Shown: positions 25,715 to 35,648, counted from the first letter of the stretch. The stretch is 64,000 nt of DNA from Thermobacillus sp. ZCTH02-B1 (GCF_002159085.1 NZ_LZRU01000009.1:62001-126000), one strand, 5' to 3'. The notes: a model not told the origin generated them from the letters alone. Numbers and translations are program-made.

Positions 25715-26620
25715 TCAATCCTCCTTCGTCTCGTAGAACACCCAGTATTTCGACGTGAAGAAGACGAGCGCCGTCAGCAAGGCGACGATCGCCAGCAGCA
25801 CCCACGCCATCGCCGCGGCATAGCCCATGTCGTAGAAGACGAAGGCGCGCCGGAACAGATAGAGCGAATAGAGCAGCGTGCCGTCGAGCGGTCCGCCCTC
25901 GCCCTTCGAGATGATGTACGCCGGGATGAACGTCATGAACGCCGCGATCGTCTGCATGATCAGGTTGAACAGGACGACCGGCGTCAGCATCGGCATCGTG
26001 ATGCGGATGAACCGCTGCAACACGTTCGCGCCGTCGACGGAAGCCGCTTCATACAAACTCGGCGGAATGTTCTTCAGGCCGGCCAGAAAAATGAGCATCG
26101 ACGAACCGAACTGCCAGACCGACAGCGTGATGAGCATCCAGAGCGCGGCGAGCGGATCGGCGAACCAGCGCACGCTCTCCAGACCGAAAAAGTTGAGCGC
26201 CTTGTTGATGACCCCTTCGTCGCCGTACAGGTTGCGCCACATGATCGAAACGGCGACGCTGCCCCCGATGATCGAGGGCAGGTAGTACACCGTTCGATAG
26301 ACGCCGATCGCCCGCGAGGCGCGGTTCAGCAGCAGGGCGACCAGGAGCGCGAACGACAGCCTGAGCGGCACGCCGGCGAAGACGTAGATGAACGTCACCC
26401 GGAGCGATTTCCAGAACTTCGGATCGCCCGTGAACATCGTCTGGTACTGCTCCAATCCGACCCAGGACGGCGGCGAGAACAGGTTGTAGTCCGTGAACGA
26501 CAGGTACAGCGAAGCCGCGATCGGAAACGCGGTGAAGATCAGGAAGCCGAGCAGGAACGGACTGATGAACGCGTATCCGGTCAGGGTCTCACGCCAGGCT
26601 GCGAACCGCATGGACATCAC
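25715..26620 (-). CDS. Carbohydrate ABC transporter permease, MalF-type
   Basis: About 300 residues with six membrane segments ([20 protein letters not shown] first) and the EAA loop ([23 protein letters not shown]) near residue 205. Possible starts are GTG 26620, ATG 26617 and ATG 26611. None has a strong ribosome site, so translation is probably coupled to the binding-protein gene, whose stop overlaps. ATG 26611 ([10 protein letters not shown]) gives the most typical N-terminus. Confidence 0.92.
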   Translation of the reverse strand: MMSMRFAAWRETLTGYAFISPFLLGFLIFTAFPIAASLYLSFTDYNLFSPPSWVGLEQYQTMFTGDPKFWKSLRVTFIYVFAGVPLRLSFALLVALLLNRASRAIGVYRTVYYLPSIIGGSVAVSIMWRNLYGDEGVINKALNFFGLESVRWFADPLAALWMLITLSVWQFGSSMLIFLAGLKNIPPSLYEAASVDGANVLQRFIRITMPMLTPVVLFNLIMQTIAAFMTFIPAYIISKGEGGPLDGTLLYSLYLFRRAFVFYDMGYAAAMAWVLLAIVALLTALVFFTSKYWVFYETKED

Positions 26621-27981
26621 TTGTTCTTGGCCAGGATCGCGTTCGCCTCTTCGCGGAACCGCTTGGCCGCGTCTTCAGGCGACAGCTTGCCGAAATCCAT
26701 CGCTTCCGTCACTTCCTTGAACAACGCGATGACTTCGGCTGCGCCGGGCGGATCCGGCGGGTCCATCGGCGAGCTGTTTTCCTGCGCCCATGCCACGTAG
26801 TCGAAGACTTTGACCAGGGCGGGATCGAGCGTCGGCTTCACCGCTTCGATCACCTGGCTGTTGACCGGTACGCCGCGGTCGCCCTTGATCAGCTTGTTCG
26901 CCTCGATGTCGTTGACCCAGAAATCGATGAACCGGGCCGCTTCTTCCTTGTGCTTCGAGTTCTTCGAAATCGAAAAGTACATCGACGGCTTCAGATACAG
27001 CCCCTGCTCGCGGTTCGGGCCCGGCATGTGGTGCATTTCGAGCGGCCGGTTTGCGACCTGCTGCAGGGCGACGAACTGGTTCGTCCACTGCCAGATGCCG
27101 ACCTGCTGCCCCTTGACGAGCAGGTCATCCTCGAGGCCCTTGACCTGCGCCTTTACGTCCGGCGTCGGCGCGTCGCCGTCCGCGACGAGCTTCGCCAGCG
27201 GCGCGAAGAAATCGATGAACAGCTGATCGTCGTCATAGCCGAGCGACGTGCCGTCCGGGCTGTACAGATGCTGGCCCTTCGTGCGCAGGTAGTAGCCGAA
27301 GAACACCTCCGGACGGAAGCCGCTGTCGAAGTAGAGCCCGGCTTCGCTCGCCTTGCCCGCCAGCTCGTAATAATCGTCCCAGGTCCAGTTCTCGTCGAGC
27401 GTGTCGACGCCCAGCCGCTTGAGCAGCTCGGGATCATACTGGAACTGGATCGTGTTGACGCCGATGTTGAACCCGTAGAGCTTGTCGCCGATCTTGCCCC
27501 CGGAGATCGCGTTCTCGCTGATGTGGTCGATGTTGATGATCGAGCCGAGGTACGGCGTCAGATCCTCGAGCTGTCCGTTGCCGCCGTATTGCGAGATATA
27601 CGAGATGTCCATCTGGATGATGTCCGGAAGATCGTTCGCCGCCGCCTGGGGCGCCAGTTTCTTCCAGTAGTCGTCGAAGTTCGCGTATTCCGGCTCGATC
27701 TTCACGTGCGGGTATTTCTGCTGATACATCTCGATGACCTGCAGCGTGTAATCGTGGCGCGGCTGCGAACCCCACCAGGCGACACGGAGCGTGACCGGTT
27801 CGGGATCCTTCGTTCCGCCGCCCGACGATCCGTCCGACGAACCGCCGGAAGCGTTACCCGAAGCCTGCGGGGAACCTTCTCCGCCGTTTCCGCCGCCTCC
27901 CCCGCTCTTCGCCCCGCCGCCGCAAGCGGCGAGCGCGATCGCGAGAAGCGCGGTGAGCAGCAGCATCCATGCGCGTCTCAT
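26617..27981 (-). CDS. Extracellular sugar-binding lipoprotein of ABC transporter
   Basis: 454 residues. The signal peptide ends in the lipobox LAAC (Cys about 20), followed by a Gly/Ser-rich linker of about 40 residues and a family 1 solute-binding domain (VTLRVAWWGSQPRH; PDIIQMDISYISQY; GDKLYGFNIGVNTIQFQYD). As the receptor subunit it would deliver pectin-derived oligosaccharides to the two permeases that follow. The substrate is inferred from the GH105 gene. A candidate cre site lies 35 nt upstream. Confidence 0.93.
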   Translation of the reverse strand: MRRAWMLLLTALLAIALAACGGGAKSGGGGGNGGEGSPQASGNASGGSSDGSSGGGTKDPEPVTLRVAWWGSQPRHDYTLQVIEMYQQKYPHVKIEPEYANFDDYWKKLAPQAAANDLPDIIQMDISYISQYGGNGQLEDLTPYLGSIINIDHISENAISGGKIGDKLYGFNIGVNTIQFQYDPELLKRLGVDTLDENWTWDDYYELAGKASEAGLYFDSGFRPEVFFGYYLRTKGQHLYSPDGTSLGYDDDQLFIDFFAPLAKLVADGDAPTPDVKAQVKGLEDDLLVKGQQVGIWQWTNQFVALQQVANRPLEMHHMPGPNREQGLYLKPSMYFSISKNSKHKEEAARFIDFWVNDIEANKLIKGDRGVPVNSQVIEAVKPTLDPALVKVFDYVAWAQENSSPMDPPDPPGAAEVIALFKEVTEAMDFGKLSPEDAAKRFREEANAILAKNK

Positions 27982-28015
27982 GTTGTATGCATCCCCTCTC
28001 GTTGTGTTTGTGCAA

Positions 28016-28029
28016 AGATTGCGCTTTCA
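28016..28029 (-). promoter_or_regulatory. Possible catabolite-responsive element
   Basis: The minus strand reads TGAAAGCGCAATCT, matching 12 of 14 positions of the CcpA consensus TGWAANCGNTNNCA. It lies between the YesN-type regulator and the binding-protein gene, next to a CATAAT box. This would fit glucose repression of pectin uptake. Short degenerate motifs occur by chance, so support is modest. Confidence 0.35.
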
Positions 28030-28119
28030 TTATGGGTGATAAGCCCCCGCGACCGGAATGCAAAATTCCGTGCGGAATGTTCAAAAATCCGAGACGCGCT
28101 TTCAATGCCGCAGGGGGCG

Positions 28120-29676
28120 TCAGAGCGAGCGCTTGTATTCGGAGGGCGTGAAGCCGGTGTGCTTCTTGAACACCTGGCTGAAATACTGCGGATTGTCGCC
28201 GAAGCCGATTCGGTCCGCGATCTCGTACACCTTCACATCGTCCGCCTCCCGGATCAGCTCGATCGCCTTCTCGATGCGGAGCCGGGTGACGTATTGGGAA
28301 AATTTCTCCCCCGTCGCCTGGCGGAACAGCTTGCCGAGATAGTCGGGGTTCATGAACAGCACCTCGCGCGCCGCCCAATGGAGCGACAATTGCGGGTTGG
28401 CGAGATGTTCGCGGACGCAGGCCTTCAGCTTCTCCACGATTTCGGAATGGCGGGTCCGGTGGCGCTCGTAGTTCGCCTCGCACACTTCCCGGACCGCCCG
28501 GGCGACGAATTCGGTCATGGCCAGCAGCGTGTCGAGCCGGTCGAACGTTTCGATCGCCTTCATGCGGAAATCGAGCAGCGCGGGATCTCCCTGTCGCATG
28601 CAGCCGACATACAGCGGGATGAGCACCGATTTCGCCTCGGCCGCGGACGGACGCATCCGCGCGAGCGCTTCAAAGAACGCGTCGAGCATCTGCCGTGCCG
28701 GCTCCCAATGGCCGGATTTCACGAGCAGCCAGAGCCGCTCTTCGTCGATCGCCGGGGGCTCGACTTCCGTCCCGGAAGGAACGGCCTCCAGTTCGCGCTT
28801 CGTGATCAGGATGCCTTCGCCCAGATAGAAGCGGTACGCGAGGCATCCGAGCGCTTCCCGGTACAGGCGCCGCGCCTCGGCCGCGTCTCCGGGCTCGCTG
28901 AGCGCGGCCGTCGCCTCGCGGCGGTAGAAGCGGGCGAACGTCTTGAGCACGGTCTCGACGCCGGCCGCGATGAGATCCGGCTCCGCCTCGCCATCGACGA
29001 GCAGGATCACCTGCCGGCCGTCCGCCGTGCCGAGCAGCACCCGGGAGGCCAGCAGCTCTTCCGCCATGTTCTTCAGCGCGAACAACAGCTCGAATTCGGG
29101 CTCGCCCTCCGGCTCGAACACGAGCACCCGCACCTTTCCCCCGTCCCCGGGCAATCCCGCCAGCCGGACGATGCGCTCCCAGTCGTTGCGGCCGTACGTC
29201 TTGTTCGTCACGAGCTCCTGCAGCATCCGCTCGCGCGCGTGCGGCAGCACCTTCGCAAGCCGCTCCTCCGTCTGGCGGATGAACGCCTCCCGGCTGAGGC
29301 GCCGGTCGAGATCGGCGACGGTGGCCTTCAGCGCCTCCTCGATCGCCCGCTCGTTGCACGGCTTCGTCAGGTAATGCTTCACGCCGAAGCGCATCGCGGT
29401 GCGCGCGTATTCGAAATCGCCGAATCCGGACAGCATGATGAATTCGGTATCCGGCAGCGTCTCCTTCACGGCTTCGACGAGCTGGAGGCCGTCCATGCCG
29501 GGCATCCGGATGTCGGTGATGATGATGTCCGGCTTCTCCCGCTCGGCGAGCTCCTTCGCTTCCAGCCCGTTGCGGGCCGTGCCGACCAGCTTCGTGCCGC
29601 ACGCCTCCCAGTCCATGATCGCGGAGATGCCCTCCAGAATGATCCGTTCGTCATCGACCAGCAGCACGCTGTACAT
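28120..29676 (-). CDS. YesN-type response regulator with AraC DNA-binding domain
   Basis: 518 residues. The receiver domain has the acidic pair LLVDDERI, phospho-Asp in IIITDIRMPGMDG and Lys in HYLTKPCNE. The middle region is about 290 residues. The C-terminal AraC domain has two helix-turn-helix motifs (SLHWAAREVLFMNPDYLGKLF and YEIADRIGFGDNPQYFSQVFKK). The ATG at 29676 follows GGGAGGA. It overlaps the kinase gene by 26 nt, so the pair is co-translated. Its probable target is the transporter promoter just downstream. Confidence 0.92.
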   Translation of the reverse strand: MYSVLLVDDERIILEGISAIMDWEACGTKLVGTARNGLEAKELAEREKPDIIITDIRMPGMDGLQLVEAVKETLPDTEFIMLSGFGDFEYARTAMRFGVKHYLTKPCNERAIEEALKATVADLDRRLSREAFIRQTEERLAKVLPHARERMLQELVTNKTYGRNDWERIVRLAGLPGDGGKVRVLVFEPEGEPEFELLFALKNMAEELLASRVLLGTADGRQVILLVDGEAEPDLIAAGVETVLKTFARFYRREATAALSEPGDAAEARRLYREALGCLAYRFYLGEGILITKRELEAVPSGTEVEPPAIDEERLWLLVKSGHWEPARQMLDAFFEALARMRPSAAEAKSVLIPLYVGCMRQGDPALLDFRMKAIETFDRLDTLLAMTEFVARAVREVCEANYERHRTRHSEIVEKLKACVREHLANPQLSLHWAAREVLFMNPDYLGKLFRQATGEKFSQYVTRLRIEKAIELIREADDVKVYEIADRIGFGDNPQYFSQVFKKHTGFTPSEYKRSL

Positions 29677-31435
29677 GGCTTGCTCCTCCCTCCCGCTTCG
29701 GCAGCCGCAGTCTGACCCGCGTGCCCTCGCCGCGCCGGCTCTCGATGTCGATGCCGTAGATTTCGCCGAACAGCAGCTTGATCCGCTCGTCGATGTTCCT
29801 GAGCCCCACACCCGACCCCTGCGGCTTCACATCGCCCGACTTCAGGCGCGCGAGGTACGACTCGTCCATGCCCGGCCCGTTGTCGCTCACCGTCAATTCG
29901 ACCAGGCCGTCCTTCTCCTCCGCGGCAATCGCGATGACGCAGGTGTCCGTCATCTTCTCGAGCGCGTAATTGACGGCGTTCTCGACGAGCGGCTGCAGCG
30001 ACAGCTTCGGGATCAGCGCCGGCATGAGCGCATCCGGCACCCGCATCCGGAAATCGAGCCGCTCCTCGAACCGGATGCGCTGGATGTTGATGTAGTGCGA
30101 CACGATCTCGAGCTCCTGCGCGAGCGGAATGAGCGGCTCCTTCAGGCTGATCGAGCTGCGCAGCAGGAAGCCGAGCGATTCGACCATGCTCGAGATGTGA
30201 CGCTGACCGGCCATCTTCGCCGACCAGTTGATCGTCTCCAGCGTGTTGTACAGAAAATGCGGGTTGATCTGCGCCTGCAGCGCCTTGAACTCGGACTCCT
30301 TCACGGCCAGCTGCCGCGCGTAGCCTTCGCGCACGAGCTCGTCGATCCGTTGCAGCATGATGCGGAAATTGCGGTGCAGCTGCCCGGTCTCGTCCATCGG
30401 CATGTCCCGCCGGTCCTCGTCGTCTTCCCAGGTGAAATTGCCCATCTGCACCCGCTTCATTTTCGCGCTCAATTTCTCGATCGGCCTGGTGATGCCGCGC
30501 GCGAAGCGGAACGCGAAGAAGACGGCCAGCATGAACAGGAACAGATACGCAAGCAGCGTGAGATGCTTCACGTCGGCCAGCCGGTGGAAAATGTCGTCGT
30601 ACGGAATGAGCGTCACGTACGTCCATTCGGTGTAGGCGGAAGGCAGATACGTGAGGAAATAGCGGCTGCCCTCCAGTTCGACGATGCCGTAGCCGCTGTC
30701 CGATGCGCCCGCGTATTCCCGGAGCAGCCGTTCATGCTTTCCGAATTCCGCCGGGCCGAAGATCGTCCGCTCCCGGCCGTAGATGATCAGCGACGCCCTG
30801 GCCGGCAGCGAGGCGCCCGCCACGTCGGAGGTCAGCCGGCTCATGTCGATCCGGATCGCGAGAATGCCGAGCTTCTCGAGGCTGAGCTGCTCATACGAGC
30901 GGATGAGCCGGGCCGCGACGAGCGCGCCGTCCTCCTCGTCCGGCTCGATCCAGGTGTTGGCGCCCTCCGTCAGCGCCGTCTCCCGTTCAAGCAGCCGGAT
31001 CCGGTTCCCCGAATACGTCACCGGCGCGCGCCCCACGGCGTGCTCCCCGCCGGCCGCATCGATCAGCTGCACCGAGCGGACGTGGTTGTCCAATCCCCCG
31101 ATCAGCACGAGCCGCTCCCGGATCTGGTACGACGCCATGTAGCGGTCGTATTCGCTGCCGGCTTCCTTGATCTTCCGGAGCTGCTCCTGGATCACCTCGT
31201 CGACCGCCATGCGGTACGACTGCTGCTGCACCTTGCGCAGCTCGTTCTCGATCGCCGCCGCCGTCTGGTTCAGGGCGGACGAGGATTGCTCGTAGATCTC
31301 GCGGTCGTACACCTCGAACGCGTATTGCTGCACGACGACGATCAGGAGGCCGAACGTCGCGATGACCCCCGTGATGAGCACGAGCAGCTTGTATTTGATG
31401 CGCAGGTTGCGATAAAGCGTTTTCAAATTGGGCAA
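29651..31435 (-). CDS. YesM-type sensor histidine kinase
   Basis: 594 residues: membrane helix near 20-40, an extracellular Cache-like sensing region of about 240 residues, second helix (HLTLLAYLFLFMLAVFFAF), HAMP, phospho-acceptor His in QINPHFLYNTLETINWS, and an ATPase domain (LSLQPLVENAVNYAL, DNGPGMDE, GSGVGLRNIDERI). It is the intact counterpart of the broken kinase at 999-2821. It probably senses extracellular pectin fragments, possibly through the binding protein. A TACAAT box lies about 40 nt upstream (31475-31480). Confidence 0.93.
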   Translation of the reverse strand: MPNLKTLYRNLRIKYKLLVLITGVIATFGLLIVVVQQYAFEVYDREIYEQSSSALNQTAAAIENELRKVQQQSYRMAVDEVIQEQLRKIKEAGSEYDRYMASYQIRERLVLIGGLDNHVRSVQLIDAAGGEHAVGRAPVTYSGNRIRLLERETALTEGANTWIEPDEEDGALVAARLIRSYEQLSLEKLGILAIRIDMSRLTSDVAGASLPARASLIIYGRERTIFGPAEFGKHERLLREYAGASDSGYGIVELEGSRYFLTYLPSAYTEWTYVTLIPYDDIFHRLADVKHLTLLAYLFLFMLAVFFAFRFARGITRPIEKLSAKMKRVQMGNFTWEDDEDRRDMPMDETGQLHRNFRIMLQRIDELVREGYARQLAVKESEFKALQAQINPHFLYNTLETINWSAKMAGQRHISSMVESLGFLLRSSISLKEPLIPLAQELEIVSHYINIQRIRFEERLDFRMRVPDALMPALIPKLSLQPLVENAVNYALEKMTDTCVIAIAAEEKDGLVELTVSDNGPGMDESYLARLKSGDVKPQGSGVGLRNIDERIKLLFGEIYGIDIESRRGEGTRVRLRLPKREGGASHVQRAAGR

Positions 31436-31598
31436 TGCGAGCCACCTTCCCGTTTGTCCCGCGCGTATATCGCCATTGTAACAGAAAACGGCGCTTCCGG
31501 GATCGGCAAGGTTGCGCTGGACTTACATATTTCCGCCATGGAAAAGCCAACACTATAACGGTCGAAATCTCCGCGACATCCGGACGGGAGGGAACGGC

Positions 31599-33104
31599 AT
31601 GACGACGCGGCAGGACGGAAAGACGGAACTCTCTGCCCAACTGGCCGCCAATCTGGAGCGGCTCAAGCGGGATTTCTCCTGGCCGCAGAACCAGTCGCTC
31701 GTCATCCGCAACCTGGTCGTCGCTGCGCTGAAACGCGACGCCGCCGTCCTCTATCTGGAAGGCGCGGCGGACATCGAGGAGATCGAGAGGCGGATCATTG
31801 AGCCGCTGGTGGCGCGCGGTCCTTCGGAGTTCAAGAACGCCGACCCCCTCGACGTCGTGCGGCTCGAGATTGTGACGCACCGCACCGGCAAGGCTGCGGA
31901 AACGTTCGACGAAATTAATGGGGATCTGCTGAACGGCTGGACGGTCTTGCTGATCGAGGGCGCGGACCGTGCGCTGCTCTTCGAGACGCGCGGATTCGAA
32001 TCGCGCCAGGTGCCGGAGCCCATCGTCGAGCACGTCATCCGCGGCCCGAAGGAAGCCTTTACCGAATCGGCGGCCTTCAACCGTTCGCTGGTCCGCAAAT
32101 ATCTCCGGGACCGCCATCTGGTCGCGGAGACGCTCACCATCGGCGACCGCGCGGCGAGCGAAGTGACGCTCATGTACGTGAAGGATCTGGCGGATCCGAA
32201 CATCGTGGACGAGGTGAAGCGGCGGATCCGGGAGGTAAGGACGGACGCCGTCACGTCCCTGCCGCTGCTCGAACAATACATCGACGAGAATCCGTACTCG
32301 CTGGTACCGAACGCGCTCCACACGGAACGGCCGGACCGGGCGTGCGCCTTTCTGCTCGAAGGCCACGTCATCCTGCTCATGGACAACTCGCCCGCCGCGA
32401 TGGTCCTGCCGATCACGCTCTGGTCGCTCGTCCATTCGGCGGAGGACCACTACATGCGGTGGGCCTACAGCAACTTCATGCGCATCATCCGGCTGCTGGC
32501 CCTGTTCGTCGCCGTCCTGACGCCGTCCGTCTACATCGCGGTCTCGACGTTCCATGAGGAAATGATCCCGAGCGATCTCCTGCTCGCGATCGCGGCCACG
32601 CGGGAGAAGGTCCCGTTCCCCGCCCTGCTCGAAGTGCTGCTCATGGAGTTCGCGTTCGAGCTCGTCCGGGAAGCGGCGATCCGCGTGCCGACCGTCATCG
32701 GTCCGACGATCGGCATCGTCGGCGCGCTGATCCTCGGCCAGGCGGCCGTCGAGGCGAACATCATCAGCCCGATCCTCGTCGTCATCGTTGCGATCACCGG
32801 CATCTCGTCGTTCACGATACCGGAACCCAGCCTGAACGTGACGGTCCGGATCACGCGCTTCATCCTGCTGTTTGCGGGGGCGTTCATGGGCTTCTACGGC
32901 ATCGCGCTCGCCCTCGCCTGCATTCTCGCCTATCTGACGACATACACGAGCTACGGCGTGCCGTTCCTGTCGCCGCTCACCCCCCATTACCGTTCGTCGG
33001 CCGACATGATTCTTCGGCTGCCGGTACACAAGGAGCGGATCCGTCCGCACAACCTGAATCCGCGGGACGCCGTGCGGAGACCGGAGAGGAAATCGAAGCC
33101 ATGA
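31599..33104 (+). CDS. gerA: Spore germination protein, GerA/GerKA subunit A
   Basis: 501 residues. It has a soluble N-terminal region of about 280 residues, which in this family senses or relays nutrient germinants, then about five membrane segments (IRLLALFVAVLTPSVYIAV; ISPILVVIVAITGISSF; ILLFAGAFMGFYGIALALACILAYL) and a short tail. The motif PFPALLEVLLMEFAFELVREA is diagnostic. It sits in the spore inner membrane with subunits B and C. The ATG at 31599 has GGGAGGGA upstream. It overlaps gerB by 4 nt. A CACTATA box at 31551-31557 may be a forespore promoter element. Confidence 0.93.
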   Translation: MTTRQDGKTELSAQLAANLERLKRDFSWPQNQSLVIRNLVVAALKRDAAVLYLEGAADIEEIERRIIEPLVARGPSEFKNADPLDVVRLEIVTHRTGKAAETFDEINGDLLNGWTVLLIEGADRALLFETRGFESRQVPEPIVEHVIRGPKEAFTESAAFNRSLVRKYLRDRHLVAETLTIGDRAASEVTLMYVKDLADPNIVDEVKRRIREVRTDAVTSLPLLEQYIDENPYSLVPNALHTERPDRACAFLLEGHVILLMDNSPAAMVLPITLWSLVHSAEDHYMRWAYSNFMRIIRLLALFVAVLTPSVYIAVSTFHEEMIPSDLLLAIAATREKVPFPALLEVLLMEFAFELVREAAIRVPTVIGPTIGIVGALILGQAAVEANIISPILVVIVAITGISSFTIPEPSLNVTVRITRFILLFAGAFMGFYGIALALACILAYLTTYTSYGVPFLSPLTPHYRSSADMILRLPVHKERIRPHNLNPRDAVRRPERKSKP

Positions 33105-34243
33105 GCGCCTTGCAGGAAGAGAAAGTCGGCGGCCGCGAGTTCACGTCCATCTTCCTGATCGCGGTCGGGATGAAGCTGTCGGACATCACGACGACGATTC
33201 TGTTTGACTCGGGCCAGACCGCGGGTTGGATGATCCCGCTGCTTTCGCTCGGGTTCATGCTGATCGCGTACGTGGTGCTCATGTCCGTTCTGAAACGCCA
33301 CCCGGGACAGGGACTGCCGGAAATCGTCTTTGCGATCGGCGGCAAATTCGGCGGCGCGCTCATCTGCCTGCTGCTGTTCGCGGCCGCGCTGCTCATGACG
33401 TCGGTGACGAGCCGCGGCTATGTCGACATCATCAACGTCATGGTCTATCAGCGGACGCCCCTCTACGCGCTGTATCTCATGCTGCTGGCCGCGGCGCTCT
33501 ACGTTGCGCATCGAGGCTTTGCGGCCATCGCGCGCATATCCTGGCTGATCATCTTCCCGATCGAAGGTGCAATCGTGCTGCTCGTCTCGATCATGTGGCA
33601 GGACATCGACTGGCTGCGCCTGTTCCCGTGGTTGGGGCCGGGTCCGCTGAAAATCGTCGAAACCGGCCTCATGCACAGCGCAATGTTTGGCGAGATCATC
33701 CTCGCGACCGCGCTCGTGCCCCGGGTGAGCTCGTTCAAGGCGTTCCGGATCGGATCGGCCCTCGGGTTCGTCATCTCGAGCCTGAAAATTTCATTTCTGA
33801 TGGCGGTCTATGTCTCCGTGTTCGACTACCCGGAGATCATCCATATCGCCTATCCGTTCCAGCAGCTGACGAAGAACACGTCGTTCGGCCGGGTGTTCAC
33901 GCACGCGGAATCGTTCTTCATCGCCTTCTGGCTGCTGATCTCCGTCGTCTATTTCGCGTTCTACATCTACCTGCTTGCCTATCTCTTCGGACACGCGGTG
34001 CGCGCGAGCGACCACCGGAAGCTGCAGATTCCGATGGCCGGGCTGGTCTTCTTCATCGGGCTCGTCCCCGGCAACACCGAGCAGGTCCGCAGCTACTGGG
34101 AGTTGCTCATGAGCTACAGCACCCTGCTCTATGGGGCGCTGCCCTTCATCATCTGGATGCTTGACCGGATCCGGAGGAGTCGCCATGACAGTCCGCAACA
34201 CCCGCAACCGCAAGCGCAACCGAATCCTCAGGCGAATGCTTGA
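33101..34243 (+). CDS. gerB: Spore germination protein, GerB/GerKB permease subunit
   Basis: 380 residues with ten membrane segments in the APC-type fold of the endospore germination permeases, for example GRE(F)TSIFLIAVGMKLSDI at the start and VHPGQGLPE-like RHPGQGLPEIV near residue 68. In this family the subunit binds the amino acid or sugar germinant. The start overlaps gerA (ATGA) and the end overlaps gerC by 59 nt, so the three proteins are made together. Confidence 0.93.
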   Translation: MSALQEEKVGGREFTSIFLIAVGMKLSDITTTILFDSGQTAGWMIPLLSLGFMLIAYVVLMSVLKRHPGQGLPEIVFAIGGKFGGALICLLLFAAALLMTSVTSRGYVDIINVMVYQRTPLYALYLMLLAAALYVAHRGFAAIARISWLIIFPIEGAIVLLVSIMWQDIDWLRLFPWLGPGPLKIVETGLMHSAMFGEIILATALVPRVSSFKAFRIGSALGFVISSLKISFLMAVYVSVFDYPEIIHIAYPFQQLTKNTSFGRVFTHAESFFIAFWLLISVVYFAFYIYLLAYLFGHAVRASDHRKLQIPMAGLVFFIGLVPGNTEQVRSYWELLMSYSTLLYGALPFIIWMLDRIRRSRHDSPQHPQPQAQPNPQANA

Positions 34244-35462
34244 ATGCGCGGCGCTTCTGTCCCTGTGCCTCCTCTCCGGCTGCTGGGACAAGCTCGAGCT
34301 CGAGGAGCAGGCGTTCGTCGTCGTCATCGGGCTCGACAAGGGGCCTCGGAACACGGTGGAGGTGACGTTTCAGATCGCGAATCCGCAGATCGGCTCGAGC
34401 GACATCGGCACCGCGGAAGGCGAGCCGCCGAGCGATACGATCCGCTTCACCTCCTCCGACATCCTGTCCGCGAAGGAGCTCGCGAACACGGTCATCACGC
34501 GGACGATCAACTTCGCCCATCTGAAGACGATGATCGTCAGCGAGGAGCTCGCCCGGGACGAAATTTTCCCCCACATCGCGGGCGCGGCGATCCGCGATCC
34601 GGAGCTGCGCCGGGAAGTCGCGATGATCGTCAGCCGGGAGAAGGCGTTCGATTTCATCATGAAGAACCGTCCGAGGCTCGAAACGCGGCCGCACAAATAT
34701 TACGAGCTCATGCAGCAGCGCTGGATGGAGACGGGTTACGTGCCGTTCTCGACGTTGAACCAGTATCTGCAGCAGCAGGTCACCGACTCGATGTTTCTCG
34801 CGATCTATGCGACAGCCCGGCAGCACAACCACCGCGTGTCGCGTCACGAGGACGCCTACCTGGCCGGGCAGGTACCGAAGCGTGCGGGTGACCCGGTGCA
34901 GATGATAGGCGCTGCCGTCTTCCACAACGGCCGGATGGTCGGCACGCTGACGGGCGAGCAGATGCGCTGGGTGCAGATGCTGCGCCACAAAGCGAGCGTC
35001 GATGCGTTCATCACGTCGTTCTCCGATCCGCTGGAAGAGGATGCGATGGTCACCGTGCGGTTATTCAAGAACGGCAACACGAAGATCAAGTTCGATCTGC
35101 GCAAGGAGGTGCCGCGTATCCACGTCACGCTGCCGCTGCGCATCCAGCTTTTGTCCTTCACGAGCCTCGAACCCTACGCGACGGATCCGGAGATGCAGCG
35201 GATGCTGATCAAGCATCTGAAGGAGCAGATCGAAAGCGAGCTGCTGGAGGTGATCCGCCTGTCCCAGAAGAAGTTCCCGGGCGACCCGTTCGAGTGGGAG
35301 CTGTTCGCGAGGAAGCATTTCATGACGATGCCCGCTTACCAGGCCTACGGATGGTCGAAGCATTTCAAGAAGGCGAAGGTGGATGTGAAGGTGGAACTGA
35401 GGCTCGAGAACTTCGGGAAGCAGCGGACGCCTTACATGCAAACGAAGCGAAAGGAAGGGTGA
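34185..35462 (+). CDS. gerC: Spore germination lipoprotein, Ger(x)C subunit
   Basis: 425 residues. The signal peptide ends in the lipobox LLSGC followed by WDKLELEEQAFVVVIGLDKG, the hallmark of Ger(x)C proteins. The central DILSAKELANTVITRTINFAHLKTMIVSEELAR and the C-terminal domain (LKEQIESELLEVIRLSQKKFPGDPFEWELFARK) are typical. The lipoprotein covers the outer face of the inner spore membrane. The ATG at 34185, inside gerB, has CGGAGGAG upstream. Confidence 0.94.
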   Translation: MTVRNTRNRKRNRILRRMLECAALLSLCLLSGCWDKLELEEQAFVVVIGLDKGPRNTVEVTFQIANPQIGSSDIGTAEGEPPSDTIRFTSSDILSAKELANTVITRTINFAHLKTMIVSEELARDEIFPHIAGAAIRDPELRREVAMIVSREKAFDFIMKNRPRLETRPHKYYELMQQRWMETGYVPFSTLNQYLQQQVTDSMFLAIYATARQHNHRVSRHEDAYLAGQVPKRAGDPVQMIGAAVFHNGRMVGTLTGEQMRWVQMLRHKASVDAFITSFSDPLEEDAMVTVRLFKNGNTKIKFDLRKEVPRIHVTLPLRIQLLSFTSLEPYATDPEMQRMLIKHLKEQIESELLEVIRLSQKKFPGDPFEWELFARKHFMTMPAYQAYGWSKHFKKAKVDVKVELRLENFGKQRTPYMQTKRKEG

Positions 35463-35471
35463 TGTTACGGC

Positions 35472-35627
35472 ATGCTGATGATCTTGATCGCGCTCGGGCT
35501 GACCGGCTATACGCTCGCGCAGGCCTGGGCCAACTGGCGCGGCGGCGGAGCGGCAGCCGGACTCGCCATCGCCCTCTTGTCCGGCTGCTTCCTGCCGCTC
35601 GCGATATTCCTGGCGCTTCGCGACTGA
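35472..35627 (+). CDS. Small hydrophobic protein at the end of the ger operon
   Basis: 51 residues, begins 9 nt after the gerC stop and encodes two predicted membrane segments (MLMILIALGLTGYTLAQAW and AGLAIALLSGCFLPLAIFLAL). There is a weak ribosome site. Small two-helix proteins (the GerD-independent orphan class, sometimes called subunit D) sit at the same place in several Bacillus and Paenibacillus germinant-receptor operons, so a modulatory role is plausible. The next gene is on the opposite strand. Confidence 0.65.
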   Translation: MLMILIALGLTGYTLAQAWANWRGGGAAAGLAIALLSGCFLPLAIFLALRD

Positions 35628-35648
35628 GCCGTTGCCTGCCGGGTTCCT

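Noticed and set aside
26950..29715. 921-codon plus-strand frame over the binding protein and regulator
   Set aside because: It crosses two well-identified minus-strand genes and an intergenic space, so it is a shadow frame.
31520..31560. Sigma-G promoter of the ger operon
   Set aside because: ACATA and CACTATA are present but spaced about 21 nt instead of 17-18, so the match is too weak to report as a feature.
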